Assembly: GCA_019925795.1 (NCBI GenBank) | Contig: CM034305.1 | Location: 58,578,573-58,642,572, forward strand | Direction of reading: 5' to 3' | Source: Dendrobium chrysotoxum | Taxonomy: Eukaryota; Streptophyta; Magnoliopsida; Asparagales; Orchidaceae | DNA length: 64,000 nucleotides | Part shown: positions 35,411 through 45,486 of the stretch, in pieces | How positions within the stretch are numbered: the first letter of the stretch is position 1 | Layout of the letters: the number at the start of each line of letters is the position of its first letter | Notes under the pieces: generated by a model | Told to the model about the DNA's origin: nothing | The model's input: only the letters and a program-made list of their open reading frames with translations | The model's database searches: none | Position numbers and translations under genes: made by a program

Positions 35411-36752
35411 ATGGCTAACTTTGGTAATCATAATACTGCTAAAGGTTATTCAATTACATGACCACCATTATTTGATAACATACCTTTTGATTTTTAGAAA
35501 ACTCGCATGTGGATGCTTGTTAAGGATGGCTATGAAGCACCTTTAGAATGATTAACAATGTTAAAACTGAACTGCCTTTCACTAAGTGGACTTTTGATGA
35601 TCGGGACTTAGCCCAACTGAATGCAAAATGTTTGAACTATTTTTTTTGTGCCTTAAAATTTGAGGATTACATACACGTTTCTACTTGTATAACTGGTAAA
35701 GAAATTTGGGATAGATTGTGCATTACTTATGAAGGCACATCTGACATTAAGCAATCTGGATTGAACATCTTACTTCACGACTACGAACTCTTTCGCATGA
35801 AATCTAGTGAGTCTATTTTTGAAATGTATACTAGGTTCACTCAAATTGTCACTTCATTACATGCTTCAGGAATAGAACTTACGAACTATGAAAAAGTGAA
35901 TAAAATTATGAGATGTTTGTCTTCTTCTTTTGATGCCCAGATAACTGCAATTACTGAATCAAAAGATTTGAACAGTTATTCTATTGATAACTTACTTGGG
36001 TCACTCATTGCTTACGAGCAAGGGGTGAACCAATGACAGCTTGATGCAGGTGAGAAGAAGAAGGAGAAAACTATGACACTGAAGGCCAACGATAGTGATA
36101 CTGATACTTCCGGGTCTGATAGCAATGATGTTTCCTTAATTAGTAGGTAATTCAAAAGCTTATTAAGGAAGAAACACAAGAATTTTACAAGTGGAATAAG
36201 GGCAAGTCTAGTAAAAATTTTAAAGGTTCATCTGATACTGTTTGCTTTGAATGCAGGAAGCCTGGACACATAAAGGCCGATTATCCTACACTTAAGGCTC
36301 ACCTAAGCAAGGAGAAGGGTGAGGAGAAACCCAAGTTCAGGAAGGACAAGAAGTGGATTCAAAAGATGTTCTGGGCAGATTCTGCATCTGACTCCTCTGA
36401 GACTGAAGCTGAGGAGGAGACTATAAATCTGTGTCTGATGGCTGATGGTCATCCTGATCAGTCTGATCAAAAAGAGGTATGTGAGCTTACTTATGATCAA
36501 TTACTAGAAGTTTCTGAGAAAATTTATTCATCTTATAGGAAACTTAAGAAATTGCATGCTAACCTAAAATCAAATTTCCTAACTTTACAAAAAGAGCATG
36601 ATGTTATGGTTAAAGATCATTCTACACATGATAGCAATCACATATCTTTACTTGATGAATTTGATGAATTGAACAAAAAGTATTCTACTTTAATTATTGA
36701 ACATGATTTGTTAAAAACATCGCATATTAAATTAAAAGATGTATTTAAATAA
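35411..36752 (+). pseudogene. E1 gag (UBN2 and zinc knuckle), broken
   Basis: It starts at the ATG at 35,411: MANFGNHNTAKGYSIT, then PPLFDNIPFDF, with TGA or TAG in place of expected sense codons. The UBN2 region is open from 35,548 to 36,036 (MYTRFTQIVTSLHASGIEL; SIDNLLGSLIAYEQG). The zinc knuckle at about 36,240-36,285 reads CFECRKPGHIKADYP; the last cysteine is replaced by tyrosine. A glutamate-rich and probably coiled-coil stretch follows (36,366-36,752). Gag would form the cytoplasmic particle that packages the RNA. The lost Cys and the stops make it non-functional. Confidence 0.9.
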
Positions 36753-39700
36753 TTAGAAACTCATGCATCTGATTTAGATAGTAGCGAACACCATCTGAAA
36801 TTTGAAATTGCAAGTTTGAAGAAAGAAAATGAATTTTTAAGTGTAAAAATTTATGCTTTTGAGAAAAATGAAACACCTCCTACTTTTGCATAATTTTATC
36901 CACGTCCACCTTTTAAAGAATCTGTTCAAAATCATCAAAGCATGTTTCATACAAACCTAGGAAGAGGTACTATCACCCACATAGATTAGTTAACCCTTTT
37001 CTAGGTGTTAGATATTTTTCTTGTGGCATGTTAAAACACATCTCCCACACCTGCATTGTTCACCATAGTACACATTGGGTGTGGAGGCCTAAATTACATC
37101 TTTCATAGCACAGCACACATGCATTGCATTCTTCTTTTATAAGAAGGAACCCAAATCTGTTTGGCTTCCTAAATCTGATATTTGATGATTTTATAAGTGT
37201 GCTCTCACATAAGACCTCATGAGAGCATGTGGTACCAGGAAAGTAGATATTTAAGACGCATGACTGGAGATGCAAATCAGTTTATTTTGCTAGAGGCCAG
37301 GGCTGGAGGTAAGGTTACACTTGGAGACAACACCACCAGGAGGGTGGTAGGATCAGGTATAATTGGTGATTCAAGGAATTACATGATTGACTATATTTTG
37401 CTTGTAGATGGACTGAAACACAACTTATTGAGCATCAATCAACTCTATGATAAAGGATACAACATCAAATTTCTACCCACTTGCTACATTATAAGATTAA
37501 ATGACAAAGTTGTTTTATACGGATAAAGAATAAACAATGTTTACATGCTGGTTGTAAGTTGCTTTAAAGCTGATGTTTCAATTTACTTAAAAACTGCTGC
37601 TAATGAGTCTTGATTGTGGCACAGGAGATTATGTCATGCTAGTATGAAAACCCTTAGGAGAGTCACCCAAAATGACTTAGTTAGAGGTGTTACCAAGCTT
37701 AAGTTCACTAAGGACCACTTGTGTGATACCTGTCAATTGGGGAAGCAAGTCCAATCCTCCTTTCACTCTGTTAAGGACATTAGCACCTCTAAACCTTTAG
37801 AAGTCCTTCACATGGATCTCTTTGGACCCATTAGCACTGCCAACTTAGGGGGGAAGTCTATGGATTTGTGATTGTTGATAATTACTCAAGGTTCACTTGG
37901 ATTAAATTTTTGTCACATAAATCTGAGTCATTTGATGAGTTTAAGTCTTTCTCCACTTGGATTCAGAGGAAGTTAGGTTGTGAGATCTTGACTATTCATA
38001 GTGATCATGGTGGAGAGTTTGAAAATATGAGATTTGGAACATTCTGTGAGGAGTACGGGATTAGCCATAATTTTTTAGCTCCTAGGACCCATTAGTAGAA
38101 CGGGGTAGCTAAAAGAAAGAATAGAACCTTAGTGGAAGCCGCTAGAGCTATGCTTGCTGAGTATTCACTTCCAAAATACTTTTGGGCTGAAGCGGTGAAC
38201 ACTGCCTGTTATGTACTAAATAGGGTGAATATTAGATCCAATCTGAATAAGACACCTTATGAGAACATTAAGGGTAGAACTCCAAACCTTTCCCACCTCT
38301 ATGTCTTTGGCTGTAAGGTTTTTATTCTGAACAACGGAAAGTCATCCTTAGGAAAATTTGACCCCAAATCTGATGAAGGAGTGTTCTTAGGCTATTTTAG
38401 TGTGCGGAAAACTTTTAGGGTGTTTAATAAGAGGACTTTGGTGGTGGTAGAAACAACTCATATGGTGTTTGATGAATCTAATCCCAAAGAGACTAGAGTT
38501 AAGGAAGAAGAAGATGTAGGAGAGATTACCCAAGGAGTTGAAAATATAAATCTGGACGAAAGGGTAGAGCCTCAAAACATTTTGCCTAGCGATTAGAGAT
38601 ATTCTTCGAGTTATCCTAAAGAACTGATCTTAGGAGACCCTTCTGAAGGTGTTAGGACTAAACATGGACTTAGGAAGGAAGTAAACAACTCTACCATTAT
38701 TTCAATGACTGAACCCACCAACATCAACCATGCCCTTTTTGATGAATTTTAGATCTTAGCTATGTAAGAGGAACTGAATCAATTTTTAAGGAACGATGTT
38801 TGGGAGTTAGTAGAAAGACCTAGGAATCAAAGTATAGTGGGAACCAAGTGGGTCTTTAAGAATAAGATGAATGATTCTGGTGTGGTGGTTAGGAATAAGG
38901 CAAGATTGGTGGCTAAGGGGTACAATCAGATTGAAGGGATTGATTTTGAGGAGACCTTTACCCCTGTAGCTAGATTGGAAGCAATTAAAGTGCTATTAGC
39001 CTTTACCTATTATAAAGGATTTAAGTTATTTCAAATAGATGACAAGAGTGTCTTTTTAAATGGGGTAACAAAAGAGGATGTCTAGGTAGAGCAACCCCCA
39101 TATTTTGAGAGTTCCAATATCCAAATCATATTTATAAATTAAAAAAGGCCTTATATAGATTGAAACAGGCACTCAAAGCTTGGTATGAGAGGCTTAGCAC
39201 ATTCCTGTTAGAAAGAGAGTTTGCTAAGGGGAGCGTAGATACCACCCTTTTTTTTAGGAGAGTAAGGGATGATTTTCTCATTGTCCAGATCTATGTTGAT
39301 GATATAATTTTTAGATCTTCTGATAAAAATTTATGTGCTGATTTTTCTAAAATAATGAGTAAGGAGTTTGAGATGAGTATGATGGGAGGATTATCCTATT
39401 TTTTGGGGTTTAGCATAAGGAAAATGGATGATGGAACCTTTCTCAATCAATCTAAATACACTAAGGACATTTTGAAGAAATATAAAATGGACAAAGGCAA
39501 GCTAATCAACACTCCCATGAGGTCCTTTGTTCAGTTAGATAAGGATTTAAATGGAAAATCTATTTATCAGAAGAAGTATAGAGGAATAATTAGATCACTG
39601 CTTTACCTTACTGTTAGCTTACCTGATATTATGTTTAGTATTTATCTTTATGCTAGGTTTCAAGCCGATCCTAAAGAGTCCCACCTGACTGCTATTAAGA

Positions 39701-40239
39701 GAATTCTTAAATATCTTTTAGGGACCCCAAACTTAGGAATTTGGTACCCTAGGTACAAAACTTCTTTTGAGATTATTGGATATTCTGATTCTAACATTGC
39801 AGGGTGTAGGGTGGATAGAAAGAGCACTTCTGGAACTTGTCAATTCATAGGACAGTCTTTAGTCTCCTGGTTCGGTAAAAAGTTGAACTTAGTTACACTT
39901 TTCATTACTGAAGCTGAGTACATTGCCTTAGGAAGTTATATGGCCCAAGTCTTTTGATTAAAGCAACAAGTTTTAGATTTAGGATTACCTATTTGCACAA
40001 TTTCTATTATGTGAGATAATACTAGTGTCATATGCATTTCTAAGAATCACATCCAACATTCAAAAACCAAACACATTAACATAAGGCATCACTTCATTAG
40101 GGATCATGTTATAGGGGACATTAAGCTACACCATGTAGCATTTAAAAATTAACTAGCTGACATCTTCACTAAACCATTGGCCTTTGACTCATTTAGCATT
40201 TTAAGGACCAGATTAGGTGTGATTGACATAAATGCATGA
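36753..40239 (+). pseudogene. E1 pol: protease, integrase, reverse transcriptase, RNase H
   Basis: Protease (37,197-37,526): WYQESRYLRRMTGDANQF stands where family members have the DSG active site, so the catalytic Asp-Ser-Gly is lost. Integrase: the HHCC finger is kept (WHRRLCHAS; LCDTCQLGK, 37,614-37,740), as is HSDHGGEF (about 38,000). The catalytic glutamate of NGVAERKNRTL is lysine at 38,111-38,113, after a stop. Reverse transcriptase: GTKWVFKNKMNDSG, FQIDDKSVFLNG and IYVDDIIF (39,292) retain the aspartates. RNase H: DRKSTSGTCQFIG, TEAEYIALGS and HINIRHHFIRDHV, to about 40,239. Order INT before RT marks it as copia. Stops and frameshifts occur throughout. Confidence 0.93.
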
Positions 40240-41600
40240 TTCTGATGACTGATGATTACTGAGTTTTTCTATTTTTATTTTGTTTCTGTTAGTCTTTAGA
40301 TTTAACTGTTTGTTTCCTATTTTATTTTTATTCACTGTTGATTTTCTTTTTATTGATTGGTGTTTTTCTGATTTGAGCATTTATTTTGATGAGATTTCCT
40401 ACCTGTTTTTGATTCACTCTTTTATTCCTTAAAAAAAAAATCAAATCACTACTCACTATTGCTGATAAACTGAATTTCTGACTGAAAGTTTTGCCTTGTT
40501 TTTGGTTTGGAAGCTTGTAAGCAGTGATTGATTCCACTAGATCTGTTAAAGGGAAAAATATTGATGATTGTTTCTCTTCCTCTAACTCCTTTAATGGTGT
40601 AGTATTTCTTTTGGATAAAAATCTTCTTCAAAATTAAAAGTTGGTTTTTGAAATAGAGATCTATTTTATCTTCCTACAGTAATCTACCTCATATGAATAT
40701 TATTTTCAAATTTTTGAGTCATTATAATATTTTTTAAACCAGGTGATTGCACTTATCATATAATGTATGGTTTTTATTTTGTGAGTTACTCTTCCTTATT
40801 ATAGAGAGTGAGTTTTATCGTCTCTTATGTCTAGAAGGTAATTTCACAGCTGAGATTCTTTAATGATTTTGAAAGGGAGCCAGCTTACAAAAGATGCGCA
40901 AAGAGCGCCAAAATGAAAAGAGGCACAAAATTAACCCAAACTGAAAAGATGTGCAATGTCTCAAAAAATTGAAAGGATACACAAAGTGTATCAAAAATTA
41001 AAAGATGCGCAAAGCACCAAACAAATTGAAAAAAAAAGCATAAAATGAACCCATAAAGAAATAGGCTTTCTTCCCTTTCAGATCTTTGAATGACTTAGAA
41101 AAATGCATGCGCCACTTAATATTTTCAAAAGCTTGAGATGAAAAATCGTGATTTCTGATTCCTTACTTTGTAATACTATTATATCAGATATTTTTCTAGA
41201 ACGAAGCTTGAAAGGATCTCTTTTCGAATCTAATTTCTTTCCTTCTGAATTGGACTTTTATTTTGAAAGGAATTTGAACCTATAAGGTGTCCGAGGTGGG
41301 AGTTACGAAAGTCGATTTTCCAACATTTCTAGATTTCAGCACTGTCGATCTTCTTCTTATTGGTTTTTGGATTAAAAAATCAATGGAAAATTATTTGTTC
41401 TTTCTCCTTTTTATGATGTCAAAAGGGGGAGTTGGTGTGTTGAGTGACTAGTAGTTTCTTTTACTATTTTTGTGTTGTAATTATTTCCCTTATTATATTT
41501 TGTGTTTAGTGAAATTTGAAATGAAATGTTTTCTTTTGTATGTGCGATAATTACTCCAGTCTATTTTATTTGAAACTACTGCATCAATGTTTGCCATCAT
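40240..41600 (+). other. E1 post-pol non-coding region
   Basis: No env-like or other convincing frame lies between RNase H and the polypurine tract, although some SIRE elements carry one here. The segment holds the tandem array described separately. Confidence 0.65.
40888..41065 (+). repeat. E1 tandem array, AAAAGATGCGCAAAG-type unit
   Basis: About six imperfect copies of a unit of around 30 bases (core AAAAGATGCGCAAAG, variants GAAAGGATACACAAAG and AAAAGATGTGCAATG). It is the counterpart of the array at 24,254-24,443 in E2, in the same orientation relative to the element. Confidence 0.8.
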
Positions 41601-41615
41601 AAAAAAGGGAGAGAT
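41601..41615 (+). other. E1 polypurine tract
   Basis: AAAAAAGGGAGAGAT directly precedes the TGTTGCAAAT start of the 3' LTR, as required for plus-strand DNA priming. Confidence 0.9.
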
Positions 41616-43399
41616 TGTTGCAAATCTGGATTCAAGAAGTATAGTTTTGATGATGACAAATATGTTTATGTTCCATTTTGTTTGGCTAATTATTTCAGGT
41701 ACAAAAGATCAAATACAATCCAAGCTAAATCAATATTCGGTCTACGTGTGTTTAATTGTAATTTTTTTCTTTCTTGAGTCAAATGTAATGTAATTGATCT
41801 CCTCACTAAGTAACCTTGCACACTTACACTCAGGGGAGAGTTTTAGTGAGTTAGAGTTTCTGTCTCAAAATTTTATTCATATCGTCCTGGATGATCCAGT
41901 GAAAATAGAAACCCTAATTATGACGATCATGTTCAGTCAGTTTGATTAAGCTGATCATCCTTGATGATCCCAATATCATACAGGACGATAGGCTTAAATC
42001 AAAAATTCTCATCCACCAGATCAAGTTAGGCAAGTTTTTATTTTTAGAGATTTGGTCTGATCATCCCGAATGATACGTGCATCATCCTAGACGATCCATT
42101 ACATTCATGCCTAAATTAGTCTGGTGATTAAGGAAAATAATTAAGGTCTGATTGATTCGATCATATCATCCTGGACGATCGCAGAATCATACAGGATGAT
42201 GTGTTAAAAATCCTGACCGTCTAGAGCCCATCACCTGTACATCCAGAGCTGTGTGCAGGATGATAATCCCATTTTTGAATTAATCATATGGGATGATACC
42301 CGTATCATCCCGAACGATCAAGTCATTTTGAAATCATCCAGTATGTTATGACCTGTACGTCTAGAGCTGTGAACCGGATGATTTTGGCACTTTTTGAACT
42401 AATCATACAGGATGATAGATATATCATCCTGGATGATCTAGTTATTTTAAGATCGTCCAGCACAAGTTCCCCTAGACGACAAGAGCTATCTTCTGGATGA
42501 AATTCCTGATTTACACTAATCGGCCCAAATGATCGCAGAATCATACGGGATGATATGAAAAAATTTTGTCTACTGATCGTCTAGAGGATCCAGATCATTC
42601 AGGCTGAAATATGAGTCTTTATATTGATCATACAGGACAATCCGTCGATCGTCTTGGACTATATATAATCACTAGTTGAGATTTTGGCTAATTTTTAAGC
42701 CCTCCTTTAAAAGATCTTTTTCTTCCAACACGAAAAATCTTTTTCCACTTTCCTTTCCTAAGAAATCCTTGAGAGAGAGGGAGAGAACTAGGGCGAGAGA
42801 GAGAGGATCTTGTGAGGTGAAGTTTGTGAGGGATTCTTAAAGGTTGCTCCAAGCAAGGATTAGAGTCATCTTCTCCATTTGTTGTCTCTTGTCTTATCAG
42901 TATTTTTTGTGGGAGGATCATTCGCAAGAAGATTGAGGTTCTCTGCCTGCTTCAGGAGGAAGCAAAAGGAGTCTGGGTTCTCTGTCTGCTTCAGGAGGAA
43001 GCCAAAGGAGTTCAAGATCTCTGCCTCACCAGTTTGGTGAAAAGGTGGCTTTGTACAGGCTTCTCCGTCTTGCTGTGGGAGCAAAATGAGAGTCACTTTT
43101 GTGTTAGTGCAATACCCGGAGGAGAGGCTCCGGGGAGTGGATGTAGGTCAAGTTGACCGAACCGCTATAAAATCTGGTGTGCTCTTTCTGATTATTTTCT
43201 GCACTTTATTTTTCTATTATTATCTGCTTGGGTAAAATCTATGATTGATCTTTTCATTACTGCGTTTACTTATTTTCGCTTCAAATTATTAAAAGATCTT
43301 TCCTACTGCTCACAAATTTTTAAAATAACCAATTCACCCCACCTCTTGGTTAGCCTCGTGACTAGTTTATCAGGGCTTATCATCCCTATTGAACTTTCA
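41616..43399 (+). repeat. E1 3' LTR
   Basis: 1,784 bp with intact TG...CA ends. The array members at 41,881-42,662 match those of the 5' LTR in order. The first pair has lost one palindrome, while the sixth pair (42,402-42,437) is complete here but halved in the 5' LTR. A CT- and GA-rich segment lies at about 42,770-42,810. Confidence 0.93.
41881..42662 (+). repeat. Paired-palindrome array in E1 3' LTR
   Basis: Units start at 41,881 (single), 41,954, 42,060, 42,165, 42,283, 42,402, 42,519 and 42,627. In each of the seven pairs the two 15-bp palindromes are again separated by exactly 6 bp. Point differences from the 5' LTR copy are mostly transitions. Confidence 0.92.
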
Positions 43400-43404
43400 G
43401 TCCC

Positions 43405-44702
43405 ATTCGAATTTTATTTGGTCAAAAAGTTTTTATTTTATCATCCTATTTTAGATTCGATACGCAATTCTTTCAACTTAAAACTCATGGGTGATTTTTG
43501 GGTTACTATCACACATTAAAGCCATGTGTTAATTAATCTATCAAATTATATGTATTATAGTATGATTTTTGTGTGTAGATTGTACAATGTTAGTAACTAC
43601 GTTATGGAGATAATAAAATGGTCACCCTCTTTTGATATTTCATAAGAATCTCTAATCATGCCTCTTTTGGATTTCTTTTCCTGATTTACATTCTTATTTA
43701 TTTTCTCACAATATTTTGCATGCTTGTGTTCATTGTTTGACCATCCACTTCAAATAGATATGGCCACTGTTGTGGTTTCTAGCCATTTATGGCTTGTATA
43801 TTGGTCGAACTTGACATTACAAAATAGTAACCATAGTCAATACGATTTGGTCCAAATATTTTGGTTATGTTCAAAAGGTGGTTATGAATGACTTTTAAAG
43901 TATTGTGAACATTGTAAATCCTTTGGACATAAAAAATCAGAATGTTTTCATTTGCATCCTCATTTATGGAAACCATTGGTGGCTAAACATGTTGCTGTGG
44001 TTTTAAATATTCTTGTTTCTGCTTTTGGGATTGTGTCAGAGGAATTGGTATTAAATGTCCCTATTCTTATGATTATAAATGATTTGGTTTTAAATGCCCC
44101 TAATCTTGTAGCTACAATTTTAAATGACCCTGCCCCAGCACTTATGAAAATATTTAATGATTTCATTTTAATTGAAGTTACATCCTCTAAAGAATGTTTT
44201 AATGGGATTGATCTAATGGTTTGCATTCATTAATTGGAAAATGGAAACATCGATAAGTTGGACAATTTAAAATTAATGGAAGTGCAAACCATGGATGTTG
44301 AGATTCTTCAGATCTTTTACATGCTTTACCCGCTTCTGTTTCTTTTTCAAATGTTAATGGAAAAACCTTAGGCTATCCTGATGTTCCTAATTATCCTTCT
44401 TCAAGTTACAATAATGATCCAAATTTGAAAGTTATTCATGAATTTGGATTTCTGATGAAGAAATCCCTGTTGAATCTACTTCCATTCTGGAAGATGGGGA
44501 GATCCATTCGGATGTGAATTTGAATAGTAGGCACACTAGTGAAGTTAAGATAAATTTGATTCATGGCTCGTTGGAACATTTAAATGGTTTCTAGCGAAAA
44601 GAAGAATAATAAGAAGAAAAAACATAACATTAATAAGCTAGAATATTTAGCATCAAATTTTGGATTCACTTGATCTAAAATTGAAAAGAATTTAGTTTGT
44701 TA
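43405..44702 (+). pseudogene. LINE B ORF1, second part with DUF4283 and zinc knuckle
   Basis: It continues exactly where 33,561 left off: PFEFYLVKKFLFYHPILDSI and SHVLINLSNYMYYSMIF align with the LINE A DUF4283. Further on, LVELDITK (about 43,790) and the knuckle YCEHCKSFGHKKSECFHLHP (about 43,910-43,970) follow; here CX2CX4HX4C is intact. It ends in a lysine- and asparagine-rich segment (about 44,600), as in LINE A. Stops and frameshifts are frequent. Confidence 0.82.
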
Positions 44703-45486
44703 ATGTTTAAGTCTTTAATTTGGAACATTATGGGAGTGGGCAATATTATGTCCCATTCTTATGTTAGGAATCTTTGTCGGTAGCATAAAATCTCTTTTTG
44801 GCTTTGTCGGAGCCTTTGGTTAATGTCTCTAAGTTGCCTATTTGTCAACAGCAACTTTGTTTTGATCACACTTATACTAAATCTAATGGTAAGATTTTCT
44901 TTTTTTGGAATGTTACTATTAAACTATCTATTATGGTTGATTTTGAGCTACTAATTCATTATAATTTATCTATTCACAATATCTCTATCAGGGCTTCTAT
45001 TTATTATGCTAATTATACTAAAATTGGTGGGTATATTCTGTGGAAACATTTACTTAATTTAGCCAATTCTTTTCGTGGGCATGGTTTACAGGGGGTGACT
45101 TTAATATTATTGCTAATGCTTCTAAGAGAATTGGTGGGTCTCCTCATAATATGACTACTATGGATGAAGTTAACAACTTGATTTTTGATTGTGGGCTCAC
45201 AGATATCAGATTTGTAGGCACTAAGTTTACTTGATCTAATTAAAGGATGTGGGCAAGGCTTGATAGAGATTTATTTATTAATAATTAGATTTCCATATTT
45301 CATGATACTTCTATGGAACACCTTAGTAGACCAAAGTCTGATCTTGCCCCTTTACTTATCACTAATCATCTGATGAATAATGATGGATTTTCACCTTTTT
45401 ATTTCAAAAATATTTGATTGCATGCATTCTCTTGATTTTTTGAAGGTTGTTGAGAATAATTGGTCTGGTCCTATTTTTTAATATAG
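44703..45486 (+). pseudogene. LINE B ORF2, endonuclease part only
   Basis: It starts at the ATG at 44,703: MFKSLIWNIMGVGNIMSHSY, then ISFLALSEPL, the N-terminal catalytic region of an APE-type endonuclease. The later part reads WFTGGDFNIIANASKRIGGS, CGLTDIRFVGTKFT and MWARLDRDLF, ending EHLSRPKSDLAPLLIT, corresponding to the conserved SDH motif region with His replaced. Family members nick target DNA to prime reverse transcription. Stops are present, and no reverse transcriptase follows beyond the LINE C insertion. Confidence 0.85.

Larger units (their letters stand above)
33562..43399 (+). mobile_element. Ty1-copia (SIRE/Maximus-type) element E1, full structure
   Basis: A structurally complete element: LTRs of about 1.79 kb (33,562-35,355 and 41,616-43,399), a tRNA-Met primer site, gag, pol in the copia order (protease, integrase, reverse transcriptase, RNase H), and a polypurine tract. 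GTCCC target duplications lie at 33,557-33,561 and 43,400-43,404. It inserted into the ORF1 of LINE B. Pol ends near 40,239, followed by about 1.4 kb of non-coding sequence without an env-like frame. The coding region has numerous stops and lost catalytic residues, so it is defective. Confidence 0.93.

Noticed and set aside
36303..36500. Minus frame opposite E1 gag (also 37,060-37,275 and 38,387-38,575)
   Set aside because: These are antisense shadows of gag and pol, whose sense frames carry clear domain motifs.
43960..44226. 88-codon minus frame as a separate gene
   Set aside because: It is opposite the LINE B ORF1 zinc-knuckle region, which has recognisable sense-strand motifs.
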